Origin: Brevundimonas huaxiensis
GTDB taxonomy: Bacteria; Pseudomonadota; Alphaproteobacteria; Caulobacterales; Caulobacteraceae
Length of the DNA stretch: 64,000 bases
Assembly (NCBI RefSeq): GCF_014218725.1
Contig: NZ_JABBJE010000003.1
Coordinates: 291,887 to 355,886 of the forward strand
Direction of reading: 5' to 3'
Shown here: in pieces, positions 1 to 8,542 of the stretch
Numbering within the stretch: the first letter of the stretch is position 1
How the letters are laid out: every line of letters begins with the position of its first letter
Made by a program: the position numbers and the translations under genes
The notes under the pieces: model-generated
The model's input: only the letters and a program-made list of their open reading frames with translations
What the model was told of the DNA's origin: nothing
Databases searched by the model: none

Positions 1-1
1 C

Positions 2-115
2 AATGGCCGCGCGATCGGCTCGGCTCGTGATGTCGAAGCCGCCAGTTCCGGTCGCGGGCCGTGGGAGGTCGTCGTCAACCGTGGCGGCCGTCAGATCCGC
101 GGCGTGTTGCGATAG
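2..115 (+). CDS. C-terminal end of a DegP/DegQ (HtrA)-type periplasmic serine protease, cut by the window edge
   Basis: Reading frame 2 is open from the left edge to a TAG at 113-115 and encodes 37 residues ending in GGRQIRGVLR. The pattern NGRAIGSARDVEAA followed by a hydrophobic strand and a short basic C-terminus matches the last part of the second PDZ domain of Do-like proteases (compare the IVRGNESIYLLLR end of DegQ). The catalytic domain lies outside the window. The gene ends 3 nt before the convergent VOC gene stop. DegP/DegQ proteins degrade or chaperone misfolded envelope proteins. The identification rests on a short segment and on the usual position of such a protease near rarA in Caulobacterales, so it is moderately sure. 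Confidence 0.55.
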   Translation, partial: NGRAIGSARDVEAASSGRGPWEVVVNRGGRQIRGVLR

Positions 116-119
116 ATCG

Positions 120-542
120 TCAGGCCTTTGTCGGCCCGCCGATCGACCAGGTGTGGCCGAAGGGGTCGCGAAGGACGCCGTAGCGATCGCCCCAGAACTG
201 GTCGGCCATGTCCAGAACGGGTTCGGCGCCGCCGACGGTCATGGCGCGGGTCCACCAGGCGTCGGGATCGGCGACCTGAAGGTGCAGGGTCACGCCGGCA
301 GGGCGGACATTCTGCGAGCCGCCATATTCCGGAAACTCGTCATTCAACATGACGCTGGCGCCGTTGATCCTCAGGTGGGCGTGCATCAGCCGCTCGCCGT
401 CGTCCGCCAGTCGACGGTCCAGCACCTCGGCGCCGAAAGCGATGATGTAGAAATCGATCGCCGCAGAGGCGCCGCGCGACGGGATGGTCAGGTGGGGCGT
501 CACGCCGGAAGTCGGACCCTGATTGGGCTTGGCGTCGGTCAT
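120..542 (-). CDS. VOC-family (glyoxalase / PhnB-like) protein
   Basis: A 140-residue single-domain protein starting MTDAKPNQ. It has the beta-alpha-beta-beta-beta layout of the PhnB/YdcE-type vicinal oxygen chelate fold: an N-terminal strand PHLTIP, helix ASAAIDFY, the segment MHAHLRINGASVMLNDEF, and a C-terminal RYGVLRDPFGHTWSIG, which is the usual family ending. Members bind a metal or small ligand, but many have no known substrate. The start at 542 is chosen because the fold begins right after it; the open frame continues far upstream only as an antisense artefact over rarA. The rarA gene is divergent, so the two promoters share 543-617. Confidence 0.85.
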   Translation of the reverse strand: MTDAKPNQGPTSGVTPHLTIPSRGASAAIDFYIIAFGAEVLDRRLADDGERLMHAHLRINGASVMLNDEFPEYGGSQNVRPAGVTLHLQVADPDAWWTRAMTVGGAEPVLDMADQFWGDRYGVLRDPFGHTWSIGGPTKA

Positions 543-617
543 GAGGGCGGTCTCCGTGTCGGAATGCGATACTAGCGCGTGAAAAGCCGTTGGCGAACGC
601 CTACATAGGTCGCACCC

Positions 618-1934
618 ATGAGCGACCTGTTCGAAGCCTCCGGCATTCTGCCTCCCGACGCCCCCTTGGCCGACCGCCTGCGTCCGCGCACGCTGGACGA
701 GGTGGTGGGGCAGGATCATCTGCTGGGGCCAGGCGGGCCGATCCGGCGCATGATCGAGGCCGGGCGGTTGGGATCCATGATCCTGTGGGGACCGCCGGGG
801 ACGGGCAAGACCACGATTGCGCGGCTGCTGGCGCAGGCGGCGGGATACGAATATCAGGCGATCAGCGCGGTGTTCTCGGGCGTCGCCGACCTGAAGAAGG
901 CGTTCGAGGCGGCGCGGATGCGGCGTGCGGCGGGACAGAGCACGCTGCTGTTCGTGGACGAGATCCACCGCTTCAACCGCGCTCAGCAGGACGGGTTTTT
1001 GCCGTTTGTAGAGGCAGGCGTCGTGACCCTGGTCGGGGCCACGACCGAGAACCCCAGCTTCGAGCTGAACGGCTCCTTGTTGTCGCGCAGTCAGGTTTAT
1101 GTGCTGAGGCGGCTGGACGATCCTGCCCTGGATCAGCTGCTGAGCCGGGCCGAGACGCATATGGACCGGACCCTGCCGCTGACGCCGGAGGCCCGTCAGG
1201 CGATGCTGGCCCTGGCCGACGGCGACGGGCGCTATCTGCTGACCATGTCGGAGGTGCTGTTCGACCTGCCTGAGGGCGAAAAGCTGGACGTACAGGGGCT
1301 GGCGGGCGTGCTGCAACGCCGTGCGCCCGCCTACGACAAGAGCCGAGAAGAACACTATAACCTCATATCCGCCCTGCATAAATCGGTGCGGGGGTCGGAC
1401 CCCGACGCGGCGCTCTATTGGCTGGCGCGGATGCTGAACGGGGGTGAGGATCCGCTTTATCTGGCGCGGCGGATCGTGCGGATGGCGGTCGAGGACATCG
1501 GCGAGGCCGATCCGCTGTCGATCCTGGTCGCTAATGCCGCCAAGGACACCTACGACTTTCTGGGCAGTCCCGAGGGCGAGCTGGCCCTGGCCCAGGCGGT
1601 GGTGCATCTGGCGACCGCGCCCAAGTCGGTCGGGGTCTATGAGGCGTTCAAGGCGGCCAGGAAGGCGGCCTATGAGACGGGCTCGCTGATGCCGCCCGCC
1701 CATATCCGCAACGCCCCGACCAAGCTGATGAAGTCGCTGGGGTACGGCAAGGGCTATCAATACGACCCCGACACGCCCGAGGGCTTTTCGGGCGCGAACT
1801 TCTTTCCCGACGAGATGGACCGTCGCACCTTCTACAAGCCCAAGGGCGAGGGGCACGAGGAGAAGGTCAAGGCGCGTTTGGAGCGCTGGGCCGAGATGCG
1901 AGCACGGCTGGCGGCGGACGCGTCCGGCGACTGA
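618..1934 (+). CDS. rarA: Replication-associated recombination protein A (AAA+ ATPase)
   Basis: 438 residues, the normal length for RarA/MgsA. The Walker A motif GPPGTGKT is at residues 58-65 and Walker B LLFVDEIHRFN ends near residue 120 with the catalytic DE. The C-terminal part has the MgsA tetramerisation domain with the signature ending AHIRNAPTKLMKSLGYGKGYQYDPD. RarA acts in the cytoplasm at stalled replication forks, with homology to clamp loaders. It is transcribed away from the VOC gene and is followed by a small membrane protein and pseudouridine synthase genes. Confidence 0.96.
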   Translation: MSDLFEASGILPPDAPLADRLRPRTLDEVVGQDHLLGPGGPIRRMIEAGRLGSMILWGPPGTGKTTIARLLAQAAGYEYQAISAVFSGVADLKKAFEAARMRRAAGQSTLLFVDEIHRFNRAQQDGFLPFVEAGVVTLVGATTENPSFELNGSLLSRSQVYVLRRLDDPALDQLLSRAETHMDRTLPLTPEARQAMLALADGDGRYLLTMSEVLFDLPEGEKLDVQGLAGVLQRRAPAYDKSREEHYNLISALHKSVRGSDPDAALYWLARMLNGGEDPLYLARRIVRMAVEDIGEADPLSILVANAAKDTYDFLGSPEGELALAQAVVHLATAPKSVGVYEAFKAARKAAYETGSLMPPAHIRNAPTKLMKSLGYGKGYQYDPDTPEGFSGANFFPDEMDRRTFYKPKGEGHEEKVKARLERWAEMRARLAADASGD

Positions 1935-2005
1935 CTGAACGCTGTTCATTGTCGCCAGTTGATAAGGCGGTTAGCGTTCCGGCCTGACATCCTTGGGAGG
2001 GGACG

Positions 2006-2449
2006 ATGATCGAGACGGTGAAAACGCCCTGGCATCTGTGGCTGGTGGGCGTGTTGTCCTTGTTGTGGAATGGGTTCGGCGCGTTCGACTTCATCCAGGC
2101 TACGACGCGGGGCGAGGCCTACATGCGGGCGGCGGGTTTCGACGACGCCATGGTCGCCTATTACGAGGCCATGCCCGGCTGGATGTATGTGCCGTGGACG
2201 CTGGGGGTCTGGGGTGCGGTGATCGGTTCGGTGATGCTGCTTTTGCGCCGGCGCTGGGCGGTTCCGGCTTTCGGCCTGTCGTTATTGGGCGCGTTGATCA
2301 GCCTGATCTACAGCAAGCTGATCGATCCTCCGCCGCCGGCGCCGCCCGAACTGGCGGCCATGAGCTGGATGCCGATCGTCATCCTGCTGATTGCGGTTCT
2401 GCTGTTTGGTTATGCGTTCAATATGCGCAAACGCGGCGTGCTGCGCTGA
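2006..2449 (+). CDS. Small four-helix inner-membrane protein of unknown function
   Basis: 147 residues with four hydrophobic segments at about 8-30, 56-78, 82-103 and 120-140, so an integral inner-membrane protein. The start has a strong ribosome site (GGAGGGG, 5 nt before ATG). Similar short proteins are widespread in Sphingomonadales and Caulobacterales, but I do not recognise a named family with a known job. There are 71 nt from rarA and 39 nt to the next gene, so it may be co-transcribed with the pseudouridine synthase that follows. Confidence 0.8.
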   Translation: MIETVKTPWHLWLVGVLSLLWNGFGAFDFIQATTRGEAYMRAAGFDDAMVAYYEAMPGWMYVPWTLGVWGAVIGSVMLLLRRRWAVPAFGLSLLGALISLIYSKLIDPPPPAPPELAAMSWMPIVILLIAVLLFGYAFNMRKRGVLR

Positions 2450-2488
2450 TGGGCTGACGCAGGGCGCGCCGTCGCGTATGGACGCGCT

Positions 2489-3211
2489 GTGACCCGCGTT
2501 CCTGCCGATCTATCATCAGATGATATCGCCGCCGTCCGGTCGTGGGTGATCCACGAGGATGCGCACGTCATCGCCTTCTCAAAGCCGCCGGGCCTGTCCA
2601 GTCAGGGCGGGCGGATCAAGGCCCATACGCTAGATGACTTGCTTTGGGCGTTCGCGCGTTCGAACGGCAAGCGACCGGAGTTGGTGCATCGGCTGGATCG
2701 CGACACCTCGGGCGTGATCTTGGCGGCCAAGACCAAGCCGGCTGCCAGTTTTCTGGGCAAGGCGTTGCAGATGCGGCGTTTCAGGAAACAGTATCTGGCC
2801 CTGCTGTCGGCCGCGCCTGATCCCAAGGCGGCGACCATCGACGCGCCGTTGCGCCGCGAGGAGATCGGGCGCGAAAGCTACATGCGGGTCGTCGCCTTTG
2901 ACGCGCCGGGCGCGCAAGGGTCGCAGAGCCGCTATCGGACCTTGGCCGCAGGACCTGAAGGGGCCGTGGTCGAGCTGGAGCCGCTGACCGGGCGGATGCA
3001 TCAGCTGCGTGTGCACATGGCCCATATCGGTCGGCCGTTGATCGGGGACGTGCGCTACGGCGGCGCGCTGACCACGCCGGTCGGGCCGGCGCCGCGGCTG
3101 ATGCTGCATGCCGCCAAACTGACTTTTCCGCATCCCGAGGGTGGGACGACCACGGTCGAAGCGCCGCCGCCCGGGGATTTCGCGAAGCTGAAGACGGCGC
3201 TGGGTCTTTAG
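2489..3211 (+). CDS. RluA-family RNA pseudouridine synthase without S4 domain
   Basis: 240 residues. The catalytic motif HRLDRDTSG is at 67-75, with D70 the expected nucleophile, and the second family signature TGRMHQLRVHMAHIG follows near residue 168. There is no N-terminal S4 RNA-binding domain, so it resembles RluA more than RluC/RluD. It isomerises uridine to pseudouridine in rRNA or tRNA; the target site cannot be read from sequence. The start is GTG at 2489, because an ATG at 2478 runs into a stop after four codons. Confidence 0.9.
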   Translation: MTRVPADLSSDDIAAVRSWVIHEDAHVIAFSKPPGLSSQGGRIKAHTLDDLLWAFARSNGKRPELVHRLDRDTSGVILAAKTKPAASFLGKALQMRRFRKQYLALLSAAPDPKAATIDAPLRREEIGRESYMRVVAFDAPGAQGSQSRYRTLAAGPEGAVVELEPLTGRMHQLRVHMAHIGRPLIGDVRYGGALTTPVGPAPRLMLHAAKLTFPHPEGGTTTVEAPPPGDFAKLKTALGL

Positions 3212-3275
3212 GGCGAGGGCGCTTCAGGGAACGCCGTGCGCGTTTTGGCGCTATGTCGTTGAAAGGATACCTTTG

Positions 3276-3764
3276 ATGAAGCGTCTCGCCCTCGCCCTGA
3301 CCGGTCTTTCCGCCCTGGCCCTGACCGCCTGCGCCAGCTTGGCGCCCTATGGCGCGCAGATGGGCCCGAACGGGCAGGGGTATTCCGAGCAGCGGATCGA
3401 ATCCAATCGCTATCGGGTTACCTACAACGGCGTCGGCGCCGCGGGCCGTGTCGCTGATTGGGCGTTGGTGCGCGCTGCCGACCTGACCACCGAACAAGGC
3501 TACGACTGGTTTGAGGTGACGCAGAGCTGGACCGACGGGCGGCCGGGAGGCGCAGGCGGCGTCAGCCCGAGCGTTTCCATCGGCGGCGGCAGCAGCCGAT
3601 ATGGCGGCTATTCGACCTCGGGCGTCGGCGTGGGCGTCGGTCTGAACTTCAGCGGACCGCAGCCAACCTCGACGACGCTGGAAGTCGTTTTGGGACGCGG
3701 CCAGAAGCCGGATCGTCCGAACGCCTATGACGCGCGCGCGGTCCAGAGCTCCATCCCGCGCTGA
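3276..3764 (+). CDS. CC0125/CC1285-type lipoprotein
   Basis: 162 residues with a lipoprotein signal: basic MKR, a hydrophobic stretch, then lipobox LTAC. The mature part begins ASLAPYG and holds a YRVTYNGVG segment followed by an alanine-rich helix and YDWFEVTQSW, typical of the small Caulobacterales lipoprotein family named after Caulobacter CC0125/CC1285. It is glycine/serine-rich in the middle. Function is unknown; it should sit in the cell envelope. An in-frame TTG precedes the ATG, but the GAAAGGA ribosome site about 10 nt upstream suits the ATG. Confidence 0.85.
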   Translation: MKRLALALTGLSALALTACASLAPYGAQMGPNGQGYSEQRIESNRYRVTYNGVGAAGRVADWALVRAADLTTEQGYDWFEVTQSWTDGRPGGAGGVSPSVSIGGGSSRYGGYSTSGVGVGVGLNFSGPQPTSTTLEVVLGRGQKPDRPNAYDARAVQSSIPR

Positions 3765-3804
3765 CCATCGCTTTCGGCGCGGGCGGCGTATATATCGCCG
3801 CACG

Positions 3805-4200
3805 ATGACACGTTTTCTTCTCGTTGCGGCAGGTGGCGCCATCGGCTCCATGGCGCGCTATGGCCTTGGCCTCGCTGCCGGGCGGCTCGCGCCAAATGCC
3901 GGTTGGCCCGTAGGCACCTTCGCCGCCAATGTCGCCGGGGGTCTGCTGATGGGTTTGCTCGTCGGCTGGCTGGCGTTCCGGGGCGGGGCGCAGCAAGAGA
4001 TGGTGCGCCTGTTCGCCGCCGTAGGCGTGTTGGGCGGTTTCACGACCTTTTCGTCCTATTCTCTGGGAGCGGTGCAGATGATCGAGCGCCGCCAGATCGG
4101 CCTGGCCGCGGCCTATGTGATTGGCTCGGTGGTTCTGGCGATCGCGGCCCTGTTCGTCGGCCTCATGGTCGCGCGCCGCGCCTTTGGAGTTCCCGCTTGA
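3805..4200 (+). CDS. crcB: CrcB/Fluc fluoride ion channel
   Basis: 131 residues with four membrane segments, as usual for CrcB. Diagnostic motifs are the N-terminal GGAIGSMARYG, GTFAANVAG in helix 2, and GVLGGFTTFSSYS in helix 3, which carries the phenylalanines and the Na+-binding break of fluoride channels. It exports fluoride as a dual-topology dimer in the inner membrane. The stop overlaps the TTG start of the following rluC-like gene by four bases (TTGA), so translation is probably coupled. No fluoride riboswitch is visible in the 40-nt gap before it. Confidence 0.93.
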   Translation: MTRFLLVAAGGAIGSMARYGLGLAAGRLAPNAGWPVGTFAANVAGGLLMGLLVGWLAFRGGAQQEMVRLFAAVGVLGGFTTFSSYSLGAVQMIERRQIGLAAAYVIGSVVLAIAALFVGLMVARRAFGVPA

Positions 4201-5222
4201 CCGATCAGCCGCCCGCAGCAGATGCGCCCAAACGCGAGGTCCTGACGATCTATGTCGCCGAGGATGAGGACGGCATCCGGCTGGATCGGTGGTTCCGCCG
4301 GCGCTGGCCGCACCTGTCCAACAGCCAGGTGCAGAAGATGGCTCGCAGCGGTCAGATCCGCGTGGATGGCGCTCGCATAAAGCCCGAAGGCCGGCTGACC
4401 GCCGGCGCCGCCGTGCGCGTGCCGCCGATCCCGGACGACACCTCTCGTCAGGCGGGCGACGCCCACACTCTGTCGGAAAAGGATATCGCCTACGCCAAGT
4501 CGCTGGTGCTGTATGAAGACGACATGGTCATCGCCTTGAACAAGCCGCATGGCCTGGCGGTGCAGGGCGGGACCAAGACGAGCCGTCACGTGGACCGTCT
4601 GCTGTCGGCCTGGGGCGAGAAATTGGAGCGGCCGCGACTGGTCCACCGGCTGGACCGCGACACCTCGGGCGTCCTGCTGCTGGGCAAGGGGCCGGAGGCG
4701 GCCAAACGACTGGCGGGCGCTTTTGCGCGGCGGCAGGCCAAGAAGACCTATTGGGCCATCGTCATCGGCAATCCGAAACCCTATTCGGGTCAGATCGACA
4801 TGCCGCTGAAGAAGACCGGCATCAACGACTTCGAGATGATGCGACCGGCCGAACGCAAGGACCCGCGCGCCGAACCGGCCGAAACGGCGTTCTCGACCAT
4901 CAGCCGCGCCTCGCATCGGGCGTCATGGATGGCGCTGCGCCCCTTCACCGGCCGGACGCATCAGCTGCGCGCCCATATGGCGGGGATCGGCCATCCGATC
5001 TTGGGCGATCCGAAATACGGCGACGAGAAATCGCGCGAACTGTCAGGCCCGCTGAAGCTGCAATTGCACGCCCGCAGCATCGAACTAGACCACCCGCGCG
5101 GCGGCGTTCTCAAGGTCACCGCCCCTTTGAGTCCCGAGATGAAGGCCGGCTTCGCCCACTTCGGTTTCTCCGAGGACGAGGCCGAAGACGATCCCTTCCT
5201 GGGCGTGAAGCGAATCCGGTGA
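4197..5222 (+). CDS. rluC: RluC/RluD-type 23S rRNA pseudouridine synthase
   Basis: 341 residues from a TTG start. An S4 RNA-binding domain covers about 20-75 (GIRLDRWFRRRWPHLSNSQV), and a pseudouridine synthase domain follows with HRLDRDTSG, catalytic D153, and TGRTHQLRAHMAGIGHPILGD. This architecture fits RluC, which modifies 23S rRNA. No ATG lies between the crcB stop and the S4 domain, so the overlapping TTG is the likely start. Its end overlaps the GTG of the next gene (GTGA). Assignment to RluC rather than RluD is by length and gene neighbourhood. Confidence 0.9.
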   Translation: MTDQPPAADAPKREVLTIYVAEDEDGIRLDRWFRRRWPHLSNSQVQKMARSGQIRVDGARIKPEGRLTAGAAVRVPPIPDDTSRQAGDAHTLSEKDIAYAKSLVLYEDDMVIALNKPHGLAVQGGTKTSRHVDRLLSAWGEKLERPRLVHRLDRDTSGVLLLGKGPEAAKRLAGAFARRQAKKTYWAIVIGNPKPYSGQIDMPLKKTGINDFEMMRPAERKDPRAEPAETAFSTISRASHRASWMALRPFTGRTHQLRAHMAGIGHPILGDPKYGDEKSRELSGPLKLQLHARSIELDHPRGGVLKVTAPLSPEMKAGFAHFGFSEDEAEDDPFLGVKRIR

Positions 5223-6718
5223 CGTCGGGCCTCCAAGCGCAGGTTTGGCAGGCGAGGGTCGAAGGGGCCAAGGCTCTGGCCGCCGCCGGGCAGCTTAAGG
5301 CGGCCTTGGATATGCTGGCGCCGATAGTGCAGCAGGCCGATGCGCCGTGGCAGGCCTTGTCAGTGCAGGCCGATCTGACGAAACGGGCGGGGCGTCTGGA
5401 CGATAGTGCGGCGCTATCGCGGCGCCTCGTCGCCGTTCGGCCGCAGAGCGTGCCGGCGTGGCATAATCTGGCGTCCACCCTCGGCGATCTCGGGCGGGCG
5501 GCCGAGGCCGAGGTCGCTTGTCGCGCCGCCATGTCCATCGGCGGGGACGCGCCGGAAACCTGGCTGGTGCTGGCGCGGGCTTTGCAGGCGCAGAGCCGCT
5601 TTGAAGAGGCCGAGGACGCCTATCGTCAGGCGCTGCTGCGGCGGCCCGGCTATGGCGACGCGCTGCGCGATCTGAGCCAGTTGATCTGGATGCGCGACGC
5701 CGATCTGGAGGGCGCCTGCGCGCCGCTGGACGCCGCCATCGCCGTATCGCCAGCGAAGCCCTTGCTGCGCCAGATCAAAGCGAAGCTGCTGGAATATGCA
5801 GGGCAGGGCGAGCGGGCCTATCACACCCTGGTCGCCGGGCCGCTGGATGGGCCGGGGGAATTGGCGGCGGCGCAGGCGTGCCTGACGCGGGACCCGCGCC
5901 GGGCGCTGGACCATGCGAACCGGGCGGCTGAGCTGGCGGGCGGCGAGGTCGCGGCGATCATGGTCACTCAGGCCGAATGTCTGCTGGCGTTGGGCGAGGC
6001 TAAGGCGGCGCTCGCTACCATTGAAGCGTTAAGGGCGCGCGAGCCGCTGAACCAGCATGTGCTGGCCTTTCAGGCGACGGCGTGGCGGATGCTGGGCGAT
6101 CCTCGATACCGTGAACTGTATGACTACGACGCCTTCGTGCGGCCGTATCGGCTGGAGGCGCCGGAAGGGTGGGCGTCGCTGGAGGCCTATTTGGTCGATC
6201 TGGCAAAGGCGCTGCACGATCTGCACACATTGAAGACCCATCCGGTAGGCCAGTCGCTGCGCGGGGGATCGCAGACCAGCGCGTCCCTGGCCCAGAGCGA
6301 CGATCCGGCCATTCGCGCCTTCTTCCAGGCCATCGACAAGCCGATCCGCGACTATATGGCGGCGCTGGGCCGTGGCGACGATCCAATGAGAGCGCGCAAT
6401 ACGGGCGACTATCGCATCCAGGGCAGTTGGTCGGTGCGGTTGAGGCCGAACGGATTTCACGCCGACCATATCCATTCGAACGGCTGGCTGTCCTCGGCCT
6501 GCCATATCGAACTGCCGCCGGCGGTGCAGGGCGAGGGGCGCGAGGGCTGGTTGCGGTTCGGCGCGCCGCCCGGCCTGCCGAGCTTGGCGGCAGAACACTA
6601 TGTGCAGCCCCAACCCGGCACTTTGGTGCTGTTTCCTTCCTATATGTGGCATGGCGCCCAGCCGTTCGGCGGCGAGGCGTCGCGTCTGACGCTGGCGTTC
6701 GACGTCGTGCCGGCCTGA
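5219..6718 (+). CDS. TPR protein with C-terminal 2OG-Fe(II) oxygenase-like domain
   Basis: 499 residues from a GTG overlapping the rluC stop. The first ~300 residues are tetratricopeptide-like helix pairs (for example AWHNLASTLGDLGRAAEAEV and the two repeats after it). The last ~200 residues form a double-stranded beta-helix domain: FHADHIHSNGWLSSACHI gives an HxD pair, MWHGAQPF the distal His, and SRLTLAFDV the 2-oxoglutarate-binding Arg. This matches the 'putative 2OG-Fe(II) oxygenase' family often fused to TPRs. The substrate is unknown; a protein hydroxylase is possible because TPRs bind peptides. Confidence 0.85.
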   Translation: MTSGLQAQVWQARVEGAKALAAAGQLKAALDMLAPIVQQADAPWQALSVQADLTKRAGRLDDSAALSRRLVAVRPQSVPAWHNLASTLGDLGRAAEAEVACRAAMSIGGDAPETWLVLARALQAQSRFEEAEDAYRQALLRRPGYGDALRDLSQLIWMRDADLEGACAPLDAAIAVSPAKPLLRQIKAKLLEYAGQGERAYHTLVAGPLDGPGELAAAQACLTRDPRRALDHANRAAELAGGEVAAIMVTQAECLLALGEAKAALATIEALRAREPLNQHVLAFQATAWRMLGDPRYRELYDYDAFVRPYRLEAPEGWASLEAYLVDLAKALHDLHTLKTHPVGQSLRGGSQTSASLAQSDDPAIRAFFQAIDKPIRDYMAALGRGDDPMRARNTGDYRIQGSWSVRLRPNGFHADHIHSNGWLSSACHIELPPAVQGEGREGWLRFGAPPGLPSLAAEHYVQPQPGTLVLFPSYMWHGAQPFGGEASRLTLAFDVVPA

Positions 6719-6735
6719 CTCCAACGGACCTTCTG

Positions 6736-7488
6736 ATGACCGATCAACCCATCCCGCATCGCCCGCGTTTCGTCGAACAGTCGCCGGATCGCATCTCCCG
6801 CTTCTGGACCGAGGTGGGCGTCGGGCCGCATTCAGACGGCGGCTGGGCCGTTTTGCTGGATGGCCATGAGCCCAAGACCCCGGCTAAGGCGCCGCTGGTT
6901 CTGCCGAACCAGGCTGCGGCACAGTTGGTCGCCGACGAATGGGCGGCGCAAGGGCAGTTTCTGGATCCGTCGACCATGCCGGCGACGCGCTTGGCCTCGA
7001 CCGCGATCGATCGGATCGGTCAGGCGCGCGATGCGGTGGCGGACGAGATCGCCGCCTATGCCGGATCGGACGTGGTCTGCTATCTGGCTGAGCATCCGAC
7101 GCCGCTGGTCGAACGGCAGGCGCGCGAGTGGGGTCCGTGGCGCGATTGGGTCGCGCGCGAGATGGGTGTGGTGCTGGAGCCGGTTGAAGGCATCGTGCAT
7201 CGGCAGCAGTCCCCTGACGCCATCGCAAAGGTAAAAGCGCATGCCCTGTCGCTGGACGATTTCCGCCTGACCGGTCTGGCGACGGCCGTGCCGCTGCTGG
7301 GGTCGGCTGTTTTGGCCTTGGCGGTGGAACAGGGGGCGTTGGATGGCGGGGCGGCGTTCGACCTGTCACGGATCGACGAGCTGTTCCAGGAAGAGCAGTG
7401 GGGCGTGGACGCCGAGGCCGCCGAGCGCACTGAGGCGCGCCGTCAGGAGGCCCAGCTGCTGGACCGGTGGTTCAGAGCACTCGATTAG
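6736..7488 (+). CDS. ATP12-family chaperone for F1-ATPase assembly
   Basis: 250 residues. The family pattern is clear: an N-terminal RFWTEVGV, then WAVLLDGHEPKTPAKAPLVLP, the central SDVVCYLAEHP, and C-terminal EEQWGVDAEA, which is nearly invariant in alphaproteobacterial and mitochondrial Atp12. It is expected to bind the ATP synthase alpha subunit during F1 assembly. In Caulobacterales it is usually linked to rluC as here. The 3' end overlaps the convergent pseudouridine synthase gene by four bases. Confidence 0.93.
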   Translation: MTDQPIPHRPRFVEQSPDRISRFWTEVGVGPHSDGGWAVLLDGHEPKTPAKAPLVLPNQAAAQLVADEWAAQGQFLDPSTMPATRLASTAIDRIGQARDAVADEIAAYAGSDVVCYLAEHPTPLVERQAREWGPWRDWVAREMGVVLEPVEGIVHRQQSPDAIAKVKAHALSLDDFRLTGLATAVPLLGSAVLALAVEQGALDGGAAFDLSRIDELFQEEQWGVDAEAAERTEARRQEAQLLDRWFRALD

Positions 7489-8264
7489 AGCGCGGGCGGC
7501 GTCGTCGAGGCCGCGATCAGCATCGCGCGTTCCTGATGGGTCAGGTGACGCCAGCGGCCTTCAGGCAGGTCGCCCAGCTCCAGCGGGCCGATGCGGATGC
7601 GATAGAGATCCACGACCTCCAGCCCGACCAGTTCGCACATGCGGCGGATCTGGCGATACTTGCCCTCGGTCAGGATGAAACGCAGGCTTTGCGGACCCGT
7701 CTGGGTGACACGGGCGGGCTTCAGCGGCTTGTCGTTCAGCGACAGGCCGTGGCGCAGCTTGCTGAGCTTGCCTTCGGTGATCTGGCCTTCGACGACGACC
7801 AGATATTCCTTGTCCAGTTCGGACGCCGGGCCGATCACCGCCTTGGCGACGACGCCGTCCGATGACAGCAGCAGCAGGCCGCGCGAATCTTCGTCCAATC
7901 GACCGATCGGGGGAAGAGAGGCGTCGCGGGCAGGCGTGTCGCCCTCGCCGATACGATTGGGCGTCTTCAGCAATCGCACGGCCGGGATCTTGCCGGGATC
8001 GGGCTGGCCCGAGACGTAACCTACCGGCTTGTGCAGCACCAGCGTCATGCCCGTCGCCAAGGCCGCCTGGGCGGTGTCGTTCAGGGTGAGGGTCTCGCCG
8101 GGCTGGATCTTGCGGCCTGCGTCGCTGATCGTCTCGCCATCGATGGAGACCAGACCATTGGCGATCAGGGTATCAGCCTCGCGCCGCGAACAGACGCCGG
8201 TCTGGCCCAGCCATTTGTTCACGCGAACGGGTTCGTCGCCGTCATAGGTGCGGGTGAAGGCCAT
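7485..8264 (-). CDS. RsuA/RluB/RluE/RluF-family pseudouridine synthase, RluF-like
   Basis: 259 residues. The S4 domain is at about 13-60 (VRVNKWLGQTGVCSRREAD). The catalytic segment GRLDEDSRGLLLLSSDG contains the nucleophilic Asp, and EGKYRQIRRMCELVG is the RsuA-family RNA-contact motif. The serine after the Asp pair (GRLDxDS rather than GRLDxxT) and the KEYLV segment are closest to RluF, which modifies 23S rRNA in E. coli; the exact target here is unproven. It is convergent with the ATP12 gene. Confidence 0.9.
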   Translation of the reverse strand: MAFTRTYDGDEPVRVNKWLGQTGVCSRREADTLIANGLVSIDGETISDAGRKIQPGETLTLNDTAQAALATGMTLVLHKPVGYVSGQPDPGKIPAVRLLKTPNRIGEGDTPARDASLPPIGRLDEDSRGLLLLSSDGVVAKAVIGPASELDKEYLVVVEGQITEGKLSKLRHGLSLNDKPLKPARVTQTGPQSLRFILTEGKYRQIRRMCELVGLEVVDLYRIRIGPLELGDLPEGRWRHLTHQERAMLIAASTTPPAL

Positions 8265-8542
8265 GCGATTCCGTCGTCCAGTCGATGCGGGTGTCTAAAG
8301 CCGGGCGGGATCGCGAGCAAGCGGGTCGCCGTTTTCAGGATCAGCAAGGCGAGTCTGTTCGAACTGGCAGGTTGATCCAGACGCGATCGTCACTATATCT
8401 GCCGGCATTCCACAAATGATCCGAGTGCGGGACGACACGCGTCGGGCCCGTCGATTTTCGTTTTTCTGGTCATCGGCGTGGGTGGTTCGACAGCGTCGCT
8501 TGTTGGATCTGGCTCAGTATTTAAACATCTCAAGGAGACCTC
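8265..8542. other. Divergent intergenic region
   Basis: This 278-nt gap separates the RluF-like gene (minus) from the DJ-1-like gene (plus) and should hold both promoters. Only the ribosome site AAGGAGA at 8531-8537 in front of the TTG at 8543 is clear. I see no tRNA, hairpin terminator or repeat in it. Confidence 0.5.

Noticed and set aside
3..575. 190-codon plus-strand frame at the left edge
   Set aside because: No family pattern and antisense to the VOC gene; the true plus-strand coding segment here is the short protease tail in another frame.
120..1949. 609-codon open frame on the minus strand across rarA
   Set aside because: Only its last 140 codons (the VOC protein) have family motifs; the rest is the antisense of rarA, open because of high GC.
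3765..3804. Fluoride riboswitch before crcB
   Set aside because: The 40-nt gap is too short and lacks the conserved riboswitch core.
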